Positions 8,809 to 22,094 of a stretch of 64,000 bases of DNA are shown here, in pieces. Source of the stretch: Harmothoe impar (Eukaryota > Annelida > Polychaeta > Phyllodocida > Polynoidae); NCBI GenBank assembly GCA_947462335.1, contig OX381710.1:27497772-27561771 (forward strand), written 5' to 3'. Both the position numbers and the translations under genes were made by a program. The notes beneath the pieces are model-generated. The model had not been told where the DNA came from, did no database searches, and saw only the letters and a program-made list of their open reading frames with translations. Every line of letters starts with the position of its first letter. The first letter of the stretch is position 1.

Positions 8809-11800
8809 GGAGGACTACCTGATGAAATGCATATCATTATCTGTCTAGTGGATCCTTTGACGGCCTGGAGGTGGTTAAGGGTGGTGGTTACCTTAGGTGC
8901 TGGAGGGGTTAAGGGGTGGGGGTTCTGGCGAAGTAAAGGTCAGAGGTGAACCATTAGCAGGTTTCTGTCTCACCAATCACCCTTCCAACGATCAGGAGGA
9001 ACGTAAAGCTGCCCGAAGGGGGCCCTGGGGATTGGAGCCCCTTAAAGTCCCTCTGTCTGGATGAGAACGAGTGGTGGGTAACAGGGGATACTCCAGGGTT
9101 CGTTCCATATTGATCCTATATCGTGCAGTTAGAGGGGAGGTGACCTGGGAGAGAAAAAGAAGAAAGTCATAGGGCTAAATGTCATGTCAGTGAGCACTAC
9201 GCTCTATCTCCCTTGCTCTTAAGCTGCCATCGGCCAATAATCCTACCGATTTGGACCAGATATCTTATAAATTAATTAAGATAATCAAGGAACTTTTTAG
9301 AATGTCTTTCCCAATCGTACCTCATTGCAATCTGCAAAATCAAATTATTTGAACTCTTCGCTTTGCCATCGGGAGGGAGATTACGATAGCTGATAAGAAA
9401 TGGGAGGAAGGGGCTATCTGGTTATATCTTCCAATACAGTTCCGACCAGCTGATAACTATTGACCCCATACAATACACACACCCTCCCCCCTTGCCCACC
9501 ATCCCCACAAATATTAAGCTTCCGCCTTGCCTTGCCCATCACCATCTACAAGACACCTAAGTGGACATCCAGTGAGGCAATCCATCTCATTTGCTACTGG
9601 ATGCCATCCTCATCAAAGCTAACCCTGTTAGTGCCATACTAATTTCTTCCCCGGCCTTATCCCCTCAGAAAAGGGGTCTATTGATCTTGTGGCCAAAACG
9701 AGACATCCCCTCCCCCTCCCACCTCGCATGCTGATCTCCCACCCTGCTGCTCAGGACGTTGGTGGTATGGAGGGGGAGAGGGCGATAACAAATCTTCAGT
9801 GGAGGAGCATGGGCAGGGATCTGCCAGCGGGCCTTTGGTGGGTGTGGGGAGAAAGCAAATAAGTACCACTCGCCTGACTGTAAAAAGTACTGTTCGTCAA
9901 TATCGTTACATGGGGATGTCTTTCTTGGGGCCGTGGGCATGCGTGTTACCTTGAAGATTTTAAGAGAGGCAGATGAGGGAGGAAGGGGATAGGGACGTGC
10001 GTAAAACCCCCACTGAGATCAATAGGGGAGCGCACGTAGTAGTAGCTTCATGGGATTGTGTCCCTGAGAGCCTCTGATCAATTAATGATGATACTCTCCG
10101 CATGGATGCCTCTTTAAATCCTGATCGGTCCTGGATGGTTCGCCCGAGGGTTGGAGGCAGGGATCGGATGCCCAAAGAAGCCTACAACACAAAACACTTT
10201 TAACTGTGTCTGTAAGCACATTCCCTTGTGGTAAGAATGTGGGTACTGCCCCAAGACTCTGCACTGTGTCTTTACAAGACTTGTTTTTTTTATGCATGGA
10301 CTCTTTCTCCAGGCTAGTGTCGCTCATTGGTTGCAGTTCTTTACATCTCGACTATATAGAGCCATTCAGGGCCTTACACCATATTCTGCTTTGTCATCTG
10401 CCGCTGCCTTGCAACCACGCCTTCTACTCTCTTTATCTATTCGTTTTTTTCATTCTTAGCCGTACGTTTTCTCAAGCGATTACAGGCCATTTTAAAAATC
10501 TTCTCTCAGATATTCCACCCCTGCTACACTCTAGACACAGGCGTTATTCTCAGAATAAATCACCTTTATTCTCTGGTCTGGACCAACTGTCTAGGAGGGC
10601 TAGTCTGGAGTAGGATTAAATGGTAATAAAGTACCTGTAGTGACGTCACAGAGGGCCCTTATTAGATAAGCAGTGACTGTTACTGATGTCTTGTATAGGG
10701 CCTGGAGCAGGACAAGCCACCCTCTAATGCTCTGGGGCATTACCTGGCCCTGTCTCCTGAAGGATGCTTTAGTCTTAAGACGTTAGCTGAATGGGGTTAA
10801 GATGATGTCCAGTGCTATACTATGCCACTCACTCTCTGCACTGCTAATGGTGGTGGAAACTGTTTATAGCCGGACGTCCACTGGCCCATTGAAGGGCTCT
10901 GTTGGCAGATCATTTGTTTTAAATAGTTTTACTTGGGTCAATATTACAATCGACAATAGAAATACAATGCACACAATATGCTACGTTTAATGCATTAATA
11001 TTAATTTTTGATCCATTACTATTCATTTTTACCCACATGAAATAATTAAAAGCAGGAAGATAGCCGACAAAACTCACTCCATTGGCCAATGGACGACCGG
11101 CTTATAGCGTTTCCCATCAGTAATTGTTTCATGAGTTGTGTGGGGTGTTCCAGGAATCTGTTAAGAGGCTTCCAATGATGCAACTGTAATTATCATTGGG
11201 AAGCATTAGCAACGGCGGAGCCATTGGCAAAACTAAAACACCACCACCCTGCTATCTTACAACAAAAACATACACTTTCGGAAATTACGAAACTGCGTTT
11301 TCCCGTAGACTAATTATCAGTTTGGGAATCCACTATGGGGACATAGCTATGTCCCTGAAGTACCAGCGAAGCTGATCAGATAAAACACATACACCAGCTG
11401 GACATCAGCGCCAGCTGTACCATTACACTATGGTAATTGAGTTGAAATTGGATGGGCTGGAAAAACAACCCGGCTGTCCTATTACAGGTGGTACAGTTAA
11501 GTGAATGCACCAACGCGTAAATGTCACAGAAAATGAAAATGGTACAGAAATACAGCCTTGCTCAAATTAAGTGCAGTCATTTCAAACAGCACAGTACAAG
11601 AAGCTGTAAAAAGTAATAACTTTCGTTATAAATACAAGTTTATTAACTGGAGCAACTATTATCGGAAACACATAATCACATAATAGGGACATCAGCAGCT
11701 GATCAGTTCATACGTCTTTGAAATGTCTGATGGCAAAAACAGTTCCGTGTACATGTAGTGACTAAGTGGTAGGATGTCATATACATCCCAGACGACTGTC

Positions 11801-12633
11801 ATACCCGTAAATCACCATACATGTACAGTCTATAATCATTACTAATATAGACAAGCCTTGACATTCAAATGGCTTCACACTCCCTCGGGTGTACTGCCAT
11901 ATAGAATAAATGGTATTGATTTCTTTCCCGCTTTAGATAAATGTATATTCATGTTATTAGCAGTATAGCGGATTAATCGAGACATGCAGAGTTAATTATT
12001 ATGACTAATTTAACAAAATGAGTCACTATTGTGGAGACTGCTCTGTGAGACTTTTTGATAATAATTATAATGGCTACTTTAACTGCTTCATGCTGAGCTG
12101 TCATTTTATATAGTACAACGATTATTGTGCACATGACCGCTGTAATTGCGGTAGAATACTCATAAATTTGGATTCTATTAGCCTAATGAATGGGCACGGA
12201 AATGTATTATCAATGTCCTTGATTTTCTAACGGGTCGGGCAATACATCTAATTGAATACTGACCACATGAGAATGCTTGCATAATGATATTTTAGAAGCC
12301 GCAATTGTACTCTGCAGTTGTTGACATAATGCTCATGGAAGTAAGAAACCTCTTGTCATGTGTCATATTGCCCTAGACGGATCATTGCCCTTACCCAAGA
12401 ATTGCTGAGGGTCTTCCATCAGAGTATTACACATATTTCCCATTTCCAGACTACTTATCTACATATTCCTGTTTTCTGATGGGGGGATGAGGGGCTCTCT
12501 GCATCCTTCACTGATGTTGTCCTCCACACCGCTGGTATACGGGTCAAGTTTATTGTCCTGTGGGCGCGGCCACTACCTAATCTGGTACTGGAGAGATAAG
12601 GACTGATAAGATATGTCACAATGGGTGTAAGTT
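8809..12633. other. Gene-free interval
   Basis: No supported gene. 8864-8935 has a twofold imperfect repeat of a CTGGAGG...GGTTAAGGG...TGG unit. 10.9-12.4 kb is AT-rich with many ATTA/TAAT cores and E-boxes (CAGCTG near 11395-11415), as in candidate developmental enhancers, but nothing decisive can be seen. Confidence 0.4.
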
Positions 12634-12904
12634 GTACACAGAGGCAAATATCAGAGTCACCCAATGTCGCCAATACTACTCTCATACAAGGGTCAGGCAC
12701 TGCTGGACTTTAATAGATGGGTCAAGGGCCATTCTAGTAAGGGTCAGGCTAGGCTGGACATTCAATAACAGGCTGGACCTTGGCAAACTTGCTTGAAAGT
12801 CTGGCCATGCTGGATCCTCATGCCATAGTCTGGCAATGCTGGACTCTTGGGAGAGTCTCTATCAGCCTGCACTCTGGGTGACTCTGATATTTGCCTCTGT
12901 GTAC
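12634..12904. repeat. 271-bp segment bounded by perfect 30-bp inverted repeats
   Basis: The arm at 12634-12663 (starting GTACACAGAGGCAAATATCA) is the exact reverse complement of 12875-12904 (ending TTTGCCTCTGTGTAC). The 211-bp spacer holds about four degenerate copies of a GGTCAGGC/CTGGCNATGCTGGAC unit (12687-12855). The termini are GTAC. No target-site duplication is evident outside the arms. This could be a small inverted-repeat transposon relic or a hairpin-forming element. Confidence 0.75.
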
Positions 12905-13576
12905 CCTGCAAATTCCACAGTTAATGTAGGGAATTATTTCATTGGTCTAAAAAAATAGTATATTCCACTAGTGCCCTATATAATCCCCGTGTGCTGCTGC
13001 GTTACAGTACAGTGCTAACCATGGAGCAGTTGACCTAGATCCGAGAGCAGCTCTACATAGTGGGACAGCCATCATGACAAATGGTATACGAGCCTTGGGT
13101 GCCACCTCTACTCGTTATCTCAGCTCCCGACCACCACCATGCTCAGCACCCGATAACACCACAAAACACTACATATAGCTCACCCCTCCTTGCCGTGCCC
13201 TGGAGGTGACCAGATCTATGTTAGGAGCGGTTCTGTGTGGGACAAGGCCAAAGGGGTATGGCAGGTGGCAGCGGTGGATGCATTAAGCGATTCTAGTCAG
13301 TCTAACCCTGGGATTCCCCCTTTGTAGCTATCTTTACTCTTGGTCAACTCATCACATTTCTGCCAGCAGTATATTTCCTTCCTATATTCCCTAGCTTTTA
13401 ACCTCTTAGTATAATCGTAAACTGGTCTGATTGTACTATTATTTATGATACCCGAGAATAAAGTAAGTACATGTAGTATATGTCCTGTCTGAGAACATCT
13501 CAAGATATGTGGCGGGGAGATGGTATCAAGATATGATGCCCTGTAAATGACTAAAGAGGGGTACGTTGATATGATA

Positions 13577-13881
13577 GGGCCAAATAAAAAAAAAGGTTTG
13601 TTTCAGGTTACCCGACCCTACCTACCAAAACAGGGCCGACCCTAGACATTTTTATGCAATTTTGAAAAAATATTTATATTTTGGGTCATTTTGGGGCTAT
13701 TTAAGGGTTGATCTGATAGTTCACGAGTCGAGGCGGTCGTCGGCGAGTCGGCATTGTAGTTCATGAGTCGATTTCTGGGTACTTTTCAGGCTAAAGTAAA
13801 AAAAAAAAAAAAAAAATCCGACCTACCTACCCTAGATTTTCAGACCATGTAACCTGAAACACACCTTCTTTTTTTTTGGCC
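13577..13881. mobile_element. MITE of about 305 bp with TA flanks (GAGTCG-core family)
   Basis: The left end reads GGCCAAATAAAAAAAAAGGT, then TTGTTTCAGGTTACCC. The reverse complement of the right end reads GGCCAAAAAAAAAGAAGGTG, then TGTTTCAGGTTACATGG. These are imperfect terminal inverted repeats of about 35 bp. TA dinucleotides flank both ends (13575-13576 and 13882-13883), as for Tc1/mariner-type insertions. The interior has repeated GAGTCG(A) words and a poly-A run (13798-13817). No transposase is present, so it is non-autonomous. Confidence 0.75.
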
Positions 13882-13919
13882 TAGGTGCAATTCTGTAACA
13901 TATATGAAACAGTGCATAT

Positions 13920-13925
13920 TTTATT
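13920..13925 (-). terminator. Possible polyadenylation signal for the minus-strand candidate gene
   Basis: AATAAA on the minus strand lies about 277 nt downstream of the candidate stop codon at 14202-14204 and just before the MITE. The distance is reasonable for a short 3' UTR. Chance occurrence cannot be excluded. Confidence 0.25.
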
Positions 13926-14201
13926 CCTGTATTTGACCTATGTGCTATTGCCTCCAAGTCAGTTGATAATAACCCTGAGGTTTTAATTTTCCTTTCAAGG
14001 GTTTCTCCAGTATAAAATCCTTCAGTTCATACTACTAGTATCCTCCTATACAAGTGTGCATAGTACACGTCTATCTTGAGGTAAGGCTGGACGACTTTAA
14101 TGTCTGGACTTAAAGAGATTTTACTTAAAGTTGCTTGATATTCTGTATTGTAATGTGCAGACATGTACTTTAAAGTAGGTTATTTTACCCAATTTTTCTT
14201 T

Positions 14202-14950
14202 TCAAACAGTAATATTATTGCCCCTGCCATCTTCCTGAAGAAGAGACAGGGACTGCCACCAGTGTAGGGCTTCACATCTGTCTATTATGATTGTAGTAAC
14301 ACTAATGTGCTTGCCTCTTTGAAAAGCCTTGTCTGATTCTACATCAGCACCGACCGGCTGATAACACAAGAAAACAATTATTACAGACAGACATTCTGTA
14401 CATAACACTATACAGAGCCACGTTGACGTAGGGAGTTTTCCAGAATCCCCAGACTACACTAAACATACGTGTCTACATCAAAGGCTAAATAATCAAACCC
14501 CAAATACAGCAGATAATGAAGACTGCCATGCTATACTTCACATCCAGTGCCAACAGTGCCTAGAAAAGGAAAACCCATAGAAACCCCAGAGCAGCTTCAT
14601 AGACTCCTCAGATAACTGCCATTCTATCTTACTTGCAAGTAGTTGGAGGGCACTTTCATTTCAGCCGAATTCTATATATACACGGCATACTATACGGCCA
14701 TAGAGAAAACCAGGTCGCAGCCGTCGAACTAGACAAGGATTCAGAGGAGGGGAACACAGGAAAAACATATTGACCAACGGAACCGGAAACCACTTACAGT
14801 TGTCTCCAAATCTTGCCACGGCGGCGCCACCTGCTTTGACAGATTAAACTGCCTCCCGCCTCGCGCGGTCTCGCTGGCTCTCACGTCACGTGCAGCCGAA
14901 CGAGAGGGCGCGTTGAAAGGGTTGGAGTTCCCCAGGGCGAGTGCTGCCAT
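14202..14950 (-). CDS. Candidate two-exon gene of unknown function
   Basis: Exon 1 (14950 down to 14798) starts with ATG in a CpG-rich patch and encodes 51 residues beginning MAALALGNSNPF and ending WQDLETT. It stops exactly, in phase 0, at a strong donor, ACT|GTAAGT. Exon 2 (14357 down to 14202) follows an excellent acceptor, TTTTCTTGTGTTATCAG, and is open in phase 0 for 51 codons (starting PVGADVESDK) to a TGA. An AATAAA lies 277 nt further on. The joined product would be about 102 residues and matches nothing I recognise. Support is the combination of CpG-rich start, phase-compatible splice sites and poly(A) signal. Against it: the exons are short, the Kozak context is weak at -3, and composition alone does not prove coding. 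Confidence 0.3.
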
Positions 14951-15062
14951 CTAGTGGGCGGATTGTGCTAGGTGCTCAACAGCGCGGGCAACTATGCAGT
15001 TGACGGCTAGCTATAGGTCGGCGGACAAGCCTCGTGAACACGTAACGGATGAGCACGTTTAA
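14880..15062. promoter_or_regulatory. CpG-rich, possibly bidirectional promoter
   Basis: The segment is rich in CpG relative to its surroundings. It contains overlapping CRE-half and E-box sites (ACGTCA 14883-14888, CACGTG 14887-14892) and a CTCF-like site (14944-14957). It lies between a minus-strand candidate first exon (ATG at 14950) and a plus-strand signal-peptide-like ORF (ATG at 15063). This divergent arrangement suggests, but does not prove, a bidirectional promoter. Confidence 0.35.
14944..14957 (-). promoter_or_regulatory. CTCF-like binding site
   Basis: On the minus strand CCACTAGATGGCAG matches the CTCF core consensus CCASYAGRKGGCRS at all 14 positions. It overlaps the candidate ATG (ATGGCAG) of the minus-strand gene. 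CTCF is present in many bilaterians, so the match is meaningful if the host encodes it. Confidence 0.45.
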
Positions 15063-15134
15063 ATGTCGTCTGCTGGATGGATTGTGCTTCCCGCGCTCTT
15101 ATTTTTGTTGTTATCAAGTCTTCATGTATATTGA
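15063..15134 (+). CDS. Short ORF resembling a signal peptide (possible first coding exon)
   Basis: ATG at 15063 opens 23 codons beginning MSSAGW, followed by a hydrophobic core rich in Leu (LPALLFLLLSSL), then a TGA at 15132-15134. This is the shape of a secretory signal peptide. A possible but weak donor, CAT|GTATAT, lies in phase 0 just before the stop, so it could be a first exon whose partner I cannot identify. It may equally be a chance leucine-rich ORF. It sits directly downstream of the CpG-rich patch. Confidence 0.2.
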   Translation: MSSAGWIVLPALLFLLLSSLHVY

Positions 15135-18100
15135 CTTAAATAAGAATGACACAATCGTAGTTGCGGACCATTGATTCATAGACATTGAAACTGTAGACCT
15201 GCTTATTATTGTAATACGATAGACATGTCTCACACCACTTCAATCAGTGGTTCCAAGAATGGACAAAGTAGTCAAATATCAACAATGTGAAGAAAAGTTT
15301 TTTTTATTACAGAACTAATACATTAAACCTAGCAGGTGTACGTTGCATGTTCCTGCCGCTAGGTTCCTTATTGTGACAGCACCATCGTTTTAGGTATACA
15401 AATATCCAAAGTGCTTATTTTACTGATACTGGATACAGCTATTTGCTAGGATACACCTCCTCTATTGTACAGACATGTATACATTTTAATTATATATCTG
15501 GTAATTTAACAGAATACAATAGTCTCATCCAGGCATCGAGCTTAGATGTCCTTGCTGTTCTACGTAAACAATGTACTCTCTAGCTAGTAGTGCAGCATCA
15601 TTTCCTGATTTATAAAAGAAAATGCTACAGTGACAATGGTGTCTTCATAATCCAATTAGTAGATAACGGCTGTGAGGAGCAGCATAGATTATAATTTAAT
15701 AATGTGAGTTTTGTTAGCTCAGACGTTGAAGGCAGATGAGAGTAATATTCATGCCCTTTCTTCCTTTTCTTTGTCTCATTCTAAATGTGTGTCAGCGGCA
15801 TAATACTGAAAAAATCATGGATACACTGAGACAAGTAAATGGGTCACCATGGCTCTGTTAGTAAAACTCACCCTTTGCTGTCACATGAATCTGGTAAATG
15901 CGGAGTCAAGTGAGAATGTTTCTCCTTACCTTAAGAGTCAACTGCAGTTGACCTTCAAAGGAAAGGGGGTTATAAAATGTCTGGCATACTTGAGTCGCAT
16001 GCAGGTAAGGTTGAATATGAAATTATCTCTGACATGGGCTCAAATAGGTTATTGGTGAGAAGGCCAGGTGAAGCCTTGGAGAGTAGTGAGGAGGTGAGGT
16101 TATTGCCCAAGAGGGGTCAATAACAAGACATGACTGTTTTCATGCTCACCGATCCTTCTTGTGTGAGAGGGCTAAGTTAGACCAGCCTCATATTATATTT
16201 TTCAGACCAATAGCCACATCCGTCAATGGCATAGCCTATGTGCAGGAGTCACTAATGCCATTTGGGGTGGGTTATAGGGGGTCCTGGGGGTCGGTTTCCC
16301 ATTGCCATCCCTTACCCACACCAATACGATATCGTGGACCTTTCTATAAAGAAGCAAAACCGTATAGTATGCACAGTCAGAGTCGAGTTGTACATGTAGG
16401 GCCAAGGGATATGACTAGTGTAACTGTGACCCTTCTAACAGAGATGTTAAGACTCTAAGAGTCTAATAGTCTCATATCGACACCTTTATTTTTCTCTGAC
16501 TATGTATCAGAAACACAATAGAACGGCCAGCAGTTTACCAGAAGATCCTAAATCGAGGGGATGTGTTACAACACTGCCTCGATACATGGTCGATGTCCCT
16601 TATACAACCAATCGGTTGTCTCCAAGCAACTCTCATCATAAGGTAACTTCCGTGGCCGCAATGCCACATAAGGATCCGCCGCAGTCGGGTAAGCCACCGT
16701 GACGTACCCCCCCCCCCCCTCCCCAGTACTCGCCTGATAGTTCCATGTCAGTCGAGGGATATGGACGAAAAAGACTGACGCCCGAGATGGGCCCATATGT
16801 TTTATCCTTCATCGCAAAATATGAACAAAACCCAGCTGGGACCAGTGAAAATGAAGAAACATTTCAGCTCTTTTAGCATTCGCAGTGAAAGGCCTACAGA
16901 ATGATGGGTGGCTTGTCATTTTTTTGACAGGAAATATCAGACAGCAGGGTACTGGTTCATGGAGTCCCCCCTAACGATACCATACTCAGCAATGGCTTAA
17001 AATAGTGAATGACTTGTCAGCTTCCAACTCTGGTGCTAAAACAATACATGCTCATAGGTGATTTCTTAAAATGGCCCTTTAGTCTACTTATCATGAGTAG
17101 CGATGGAATCATCATTCCTGACTAATAAAGCTGGCAGGAAACTTTAAAAAGTCTTCATGTTGAGAATCAAAAACGCATCTATCATGTCACAGACTCAACC
17201 CATTTGGCTATGCACTATTATTCACGATTAATTTGCCATCTTACGTCTAGAATGGTGATTGAACGGCCCACTTCTCGACGAGACATGCCTCTAGAGTTAT
17301 TAAAAAGCACAGCCATTCTATGGGTCAATTCTGGCGGGCCATCCCTGCATGATTTGAGAGGAAAATGAAAAGCACCTCCCGGACCACAGAGGTCATAGTG
17401 GTCCATTCCCGGATGGCAAACGGGCCCTGTATATTACGTTGATCAACCGCGCGATAAGATCAAAGTTTATTTACAGACCGCACCACAATTGAAGTAGGCG
17501 ATAAAACACAGGAGCTTCACCCAGTGGCGGCGCCACTAGGCCTTGTGCATGCGCACTGGCCATAATGTGGCATCCCTTAAATAATGACGCTTAAAGTTGA
17601 CAATGTGGACATCTATACTACATCTGCCAGTGTCAAGGACGACCCACTTAAGCTGTACGCCTGTAAGCACACAAGCCCCGGCGACTGACTGCTGTTTCTA
17701 TTCATTTTCGCCTCCTGTACCAAAGATGCATGGCAGGAGGAGGGGAGATCAGAAGGGAGGGTAATTGGTGTAAATCACATCGGTATGTGCTAGATGGAGA
17801 GGCCTGTAATAGACTCGCGAGTATATTTAATATTCACCGGCGCTGGCTGAGAGATCCGGGAGGATTATAATGGACTTGGACGTACAGGGCAGCCCGGGCT
17901 GATGAAACCAATTACCGTCTCTCTGCCTCCACCAGCCCGGCTTCTATCCTCGTTCACGCGTTTCACATTAATTATTACACAATTAAATCCAGTGATTGCT
18001 TCCGGTGCCGCTCACCTCACAGTTCGTCCGGAGGGATCTGTCTAAAAAAAGAGCAAGCTCCATTTCCCGCCTTGTATGTTTTCCGTATGTTTTATAGCTA

Positions 18101-21100
18101 CTTTATATGTGCATGTACATATATATGTGGATGTGAGTTGAATAGAATGTGATGGAATTAGAGTGAGTGGCGGTGAAGTGGAGCTAGCTTGAAGCTTATT
18201 ATGGGGTACACCATGGGGCTCTAGATGTGCTACATCAGTGACAGGCAGGGTAGAGGGATATTGGAGAGGGTTAAGCCTATGAACAACCTAGCTACCAACA
18301 GTATCCTTAGTTTCAACATCATTATATACCACCAGCTTGTACCCCAGTGTCCTCATGCATTCACCCTATACTTTCCCTTCCACTTCCTATTCGATTCCAA
18401 TATATGGAACCACAACATCCATCTCTAAAGGCCACAAATAGATTCACCATCAGTCCTGAATCAAGGACACATATACACCCACACCTCCATATATGACCAG
18501 GACAGCTGTGTTCAGTGCTACGATGCTTCTCCTCCAGGGTTGGTGTTGTCCTACTGAGGTGATCCACCAACCAGGGAGGATCCAATTAAAGGAGGTGAGA
18601 TTGCCGTGCGGGGTCCACAATGACTCATGACGCATTACCGGCGCCCAGGGTCATGGAGGGCGCGGGTGGCGGCCTCTTTTCGCCCCAGCCCCGGACCCTG
18701 GCGCCCCCCAGCCCTGGCGCCCTGGACAGGCATGGCTTCGCTCGCCCCTACTTTGGAGCATTCCGCCAGATCTGATAGACCATGACAAAGTACGCCTTGG
18801 ACAAGCTTCGAAGAGAGTCTACAGAACTTGATTACTCGACCTTTTCCCCAGCGTCCGTCCAAGTGTCCTATTCTCAATTTATCCTGGTTTGGCCTGGCTG
18901 TATGGCCTTTCTGTGTATCCTCTGATATGTCCTCCGGTCTCAGTTTGTATGCTTAGAGTCCTCCTCTAGTCTTCCATTTTCCCCTCTCCTTTCTACATTT
19001 AACCGTCCACTCTTTCCACGTGTCCACAACGATTTTGCCCCTGTCTGTATGTTCTAATCATAAGAAATAATTATTAGTATGATGATAAAAATAACTATGC
19101 AATGTTAATGTTGATCTATGCATTTTACTTTTAGAATTCGGAATGATTGAAACTGATCGGGTTTCTCTGATTGTAGATGGGATGGAGAGTTGACACATAA
19201 AAGATTCAACAATCCCTCTGAATGAGATACTTCAGACAGGGATATTGCTGAACACAGCAAGGAAAACGTTTTAGACTTGAAACCATAGTTTGTATAAAAC
19301 ATATCCTTTGTCAGCAGTATATCCATGCAATCTAGAACTTGAAAGCAGCATTGAAGTCCAGTGTGCGAATAGTGGAGACAGTGAATTATTAGTGAAAAAG
19401 GAAAGTAATGTGATAATACCCGCCATGGACTATTATTTTGAAGAGAATTGAGCCATGTATCGTTCGAGTATTTCAGACCGTCACTAAAATACCCAGATTA
19501 TACAATTCAAATGTTGATAAGTGAGATCTCGGAATAAGAATACCTGTATAGCAACTAGACATCACTCATAATGTCAACCACAAATAGAAGTACACAATGA
19601 CTTATAAGGCTTTGATGGGTACATCACTTACGTGAGTGAGTCATAACAACCCCCTTTCCCCTCTGAGGCAGAGGTTATTCGTCGATGCCAACTCCGCTGG
19701 TGCCAATTTGTGTATAACCTTGTACCATTATCACCCTGACTTCACCTCTTTCCACCCGCACATATCCTATCCCAAGAACCACCCCTTATGTTGGTTAACC
19801 TGTGCCCATCAGACTCGTATTACATTGACCCTCCAACCTCCATATAGTGCTTTCATCCAACCCCCTCCAACAAAAGTCCGCTCAGAAGTTGCCGATTGAG
19901 GGAAACTAGCGCTTAGTTACCCCCTGCAGCTCCCACGTGTTGCTACAAGATAATGCAATCAGGCCTGGGGCAATGGGTGAGGGGGTAGGGGTGAGGGGTA
20001 TAGGGGGGATGGTGTCTGGGGCAGGGCCCGCCCGATTTAATGCTGGTATATCGTGACTGGAGTGGAGGCGCTGGATGTAATTAGGTCCACATCAGACGGC
20101 CACCCCCCTTGCCCTCAGCTCCAGCCTCTCTCAGCACCACCGCCACCATGAGCTCCAACTCCTCCACAGCCACTGCCCACCCCTCTAGCTCATTGGCTGA
20201 CTGCCCATGGCCTTGGTTAGAGAGTGTTTGGTGGGATGTAGGAACATCCTGACCTTTTATCCCAGGCCTGATCTTCCACCCCACATGGTCAACCAAGCAC
20301 TATTGGGTTGTTGTAGGCAATGTGTTGTCTGCTCCTCAAAGACTTCCTACTTGGTGTAAGTGGGGGAAGTATTAGGAGCACTAGCCATGGTGGGGTAGCT
20401 AACACGCTGAAATAGGTTTACATGTTTCCAAGGGGATCTATTGTGAGGGGGGATAGCCATATCATGCCAACATGATGGCACTATAAAGCCTTGTACAACA
20501 AAGGTTTGGCGTGTAGTAGTTTCCCCTTTTTTAAAGGCTAGACTAGAGCATACAAAGGTAGTTGAATAAGAGAGTGATAGAGATTGGTTGGCGTGACAGT
20601 AGTGATTAAGGAACAAAAATAGTTTGTGGTAGTTGTAAGGCTAGGCCTACACAGCCTTAGGTTAGTGGAGTTACATTGGCTCGGGGTGGAGGTAGGACTA
20701 AGTTAAGGTAGGATGTGTAAATAAGAGATGGCTAAAGTTCACATATTATTTGTCGAATACCCAGGTGTTAGGGACGTTTGACAATATTGCAGAAGGGGAG
20801 GTGTAACAAAAGTCACCCTAAGAAACGTAAAGGGCACAAAATGGTGGACAGATGTATACATAAATACTTGCCAGCTAGTTGTAATCAACATGCGTTAATA
20901 CCAGCATGTTGCCTATTACAGGGTTGTGACAGGCGTGCAGGCATGCAGGTGGTGTTGATGATATGACGAGAACGTTCACAAGGGAGCTCGACAGTCCTGG
21001 AACCTTTTTCAGCTTCTCACTTCACCCCCTGCATATCACTATCTCCAAATATTGTTCTTTACAAATTCATAACATCAATAATAGCTCACAACACGCCCAA

Positions 21101-22094
21101 ATACCCCCTACAACCCCTCCCAACTCCACAGCCTGTGACGCCCTTTGTGAACGTCCCCTCTACAGTGTTTTTGATACAGAAGTAAAGCAATGACTGCATA
21201 TGGAAAGGTTGCATGTGAATCCCTAGTAGGACGCCGGTGGGGATGTGCATGGCGAGCAGGAGATATTGTAAGGTGGTAGGGTTATCTCCTCCATATATCG
21301 ACAATCTGTCTGGATCAACCCCAAGCCATCGCCCCGTTTGGCTGCAGCACAGTACACCTCCACATATACCTGGGCCAGCTAGGTTATCAGGTGGAGCAGC
21401 GATCTGAGAAATCACCTCGCCCGGGGCTGACGCCTTCCCGTCAGATGTTTGGATATCACGCCATGATCGTCTCACAGCCCAGGGCCCACCACTCCGTCCT
21501 CCCCCTTGGACGCTAGCCCAGCCAAAGCAAGTCTTCTATCTACCGTGCAACGGTGGGAATTATATACATATTTGATCATCTGGCCAGCCGGGTGTGCCCC
21601 TTATCCCCTAGGTCATGCCAATGCGGGGGATACACCAGGTTGGTCCGGCTGTTGGGGTTCAGGGTGATTCTGTTACCCCGCAGGCATGAAGCGGGGTTAC
21701 ACAGGTGGTCACTGGCAAGTAGGACCAAGAAAAACATGATCTAACTACATGGCTAAGTAACAACAAACCCAACGAAAAGTAAACACCAGCTGATTGCTGA
21801 TCACCGACACCTCTATGCCCCAGTATCAGTTTGCTACTAAAGCTAGGATACAATGATTAATTGATGAAGAAAGTGCCAATAGTCGGGTTGGCCACCCACG
21901 GCGCAGTCAGTTAGAGTTTGGTGGGCCGATGCCAGTGTTTTCTTTAAGCAACACATTTACTCATTACAGAATGGTCTGGTAAGTTGGCAGGCCACCCAAA
22001 ACCCATCAGTAAATTTACCTGCCAATTCCTCACTTGAACTGAATAGTTTAGGGGGTAAAGGGTACTATCATTATAAGCACTATGTTGTCATAGA
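15135..22094. other. Gene-poor interval
   Basis: No gene can be supported. An NRF1-like palindrome, GTGCATGCGCAC, lies at 17545-17556 beside a near-palindromic AGTGGCGGCGCCACT. 18640-18740 is a small GC-rich patch. A C13 run lies at 16707-16719. A segment at about 15796-16002 is framed by a good acceptor (GTGTGTCAG, 15795) and donor (CAG|GTAAGG, 16002/16003), but its reading frame is interrupted. Confidence 0.4.
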
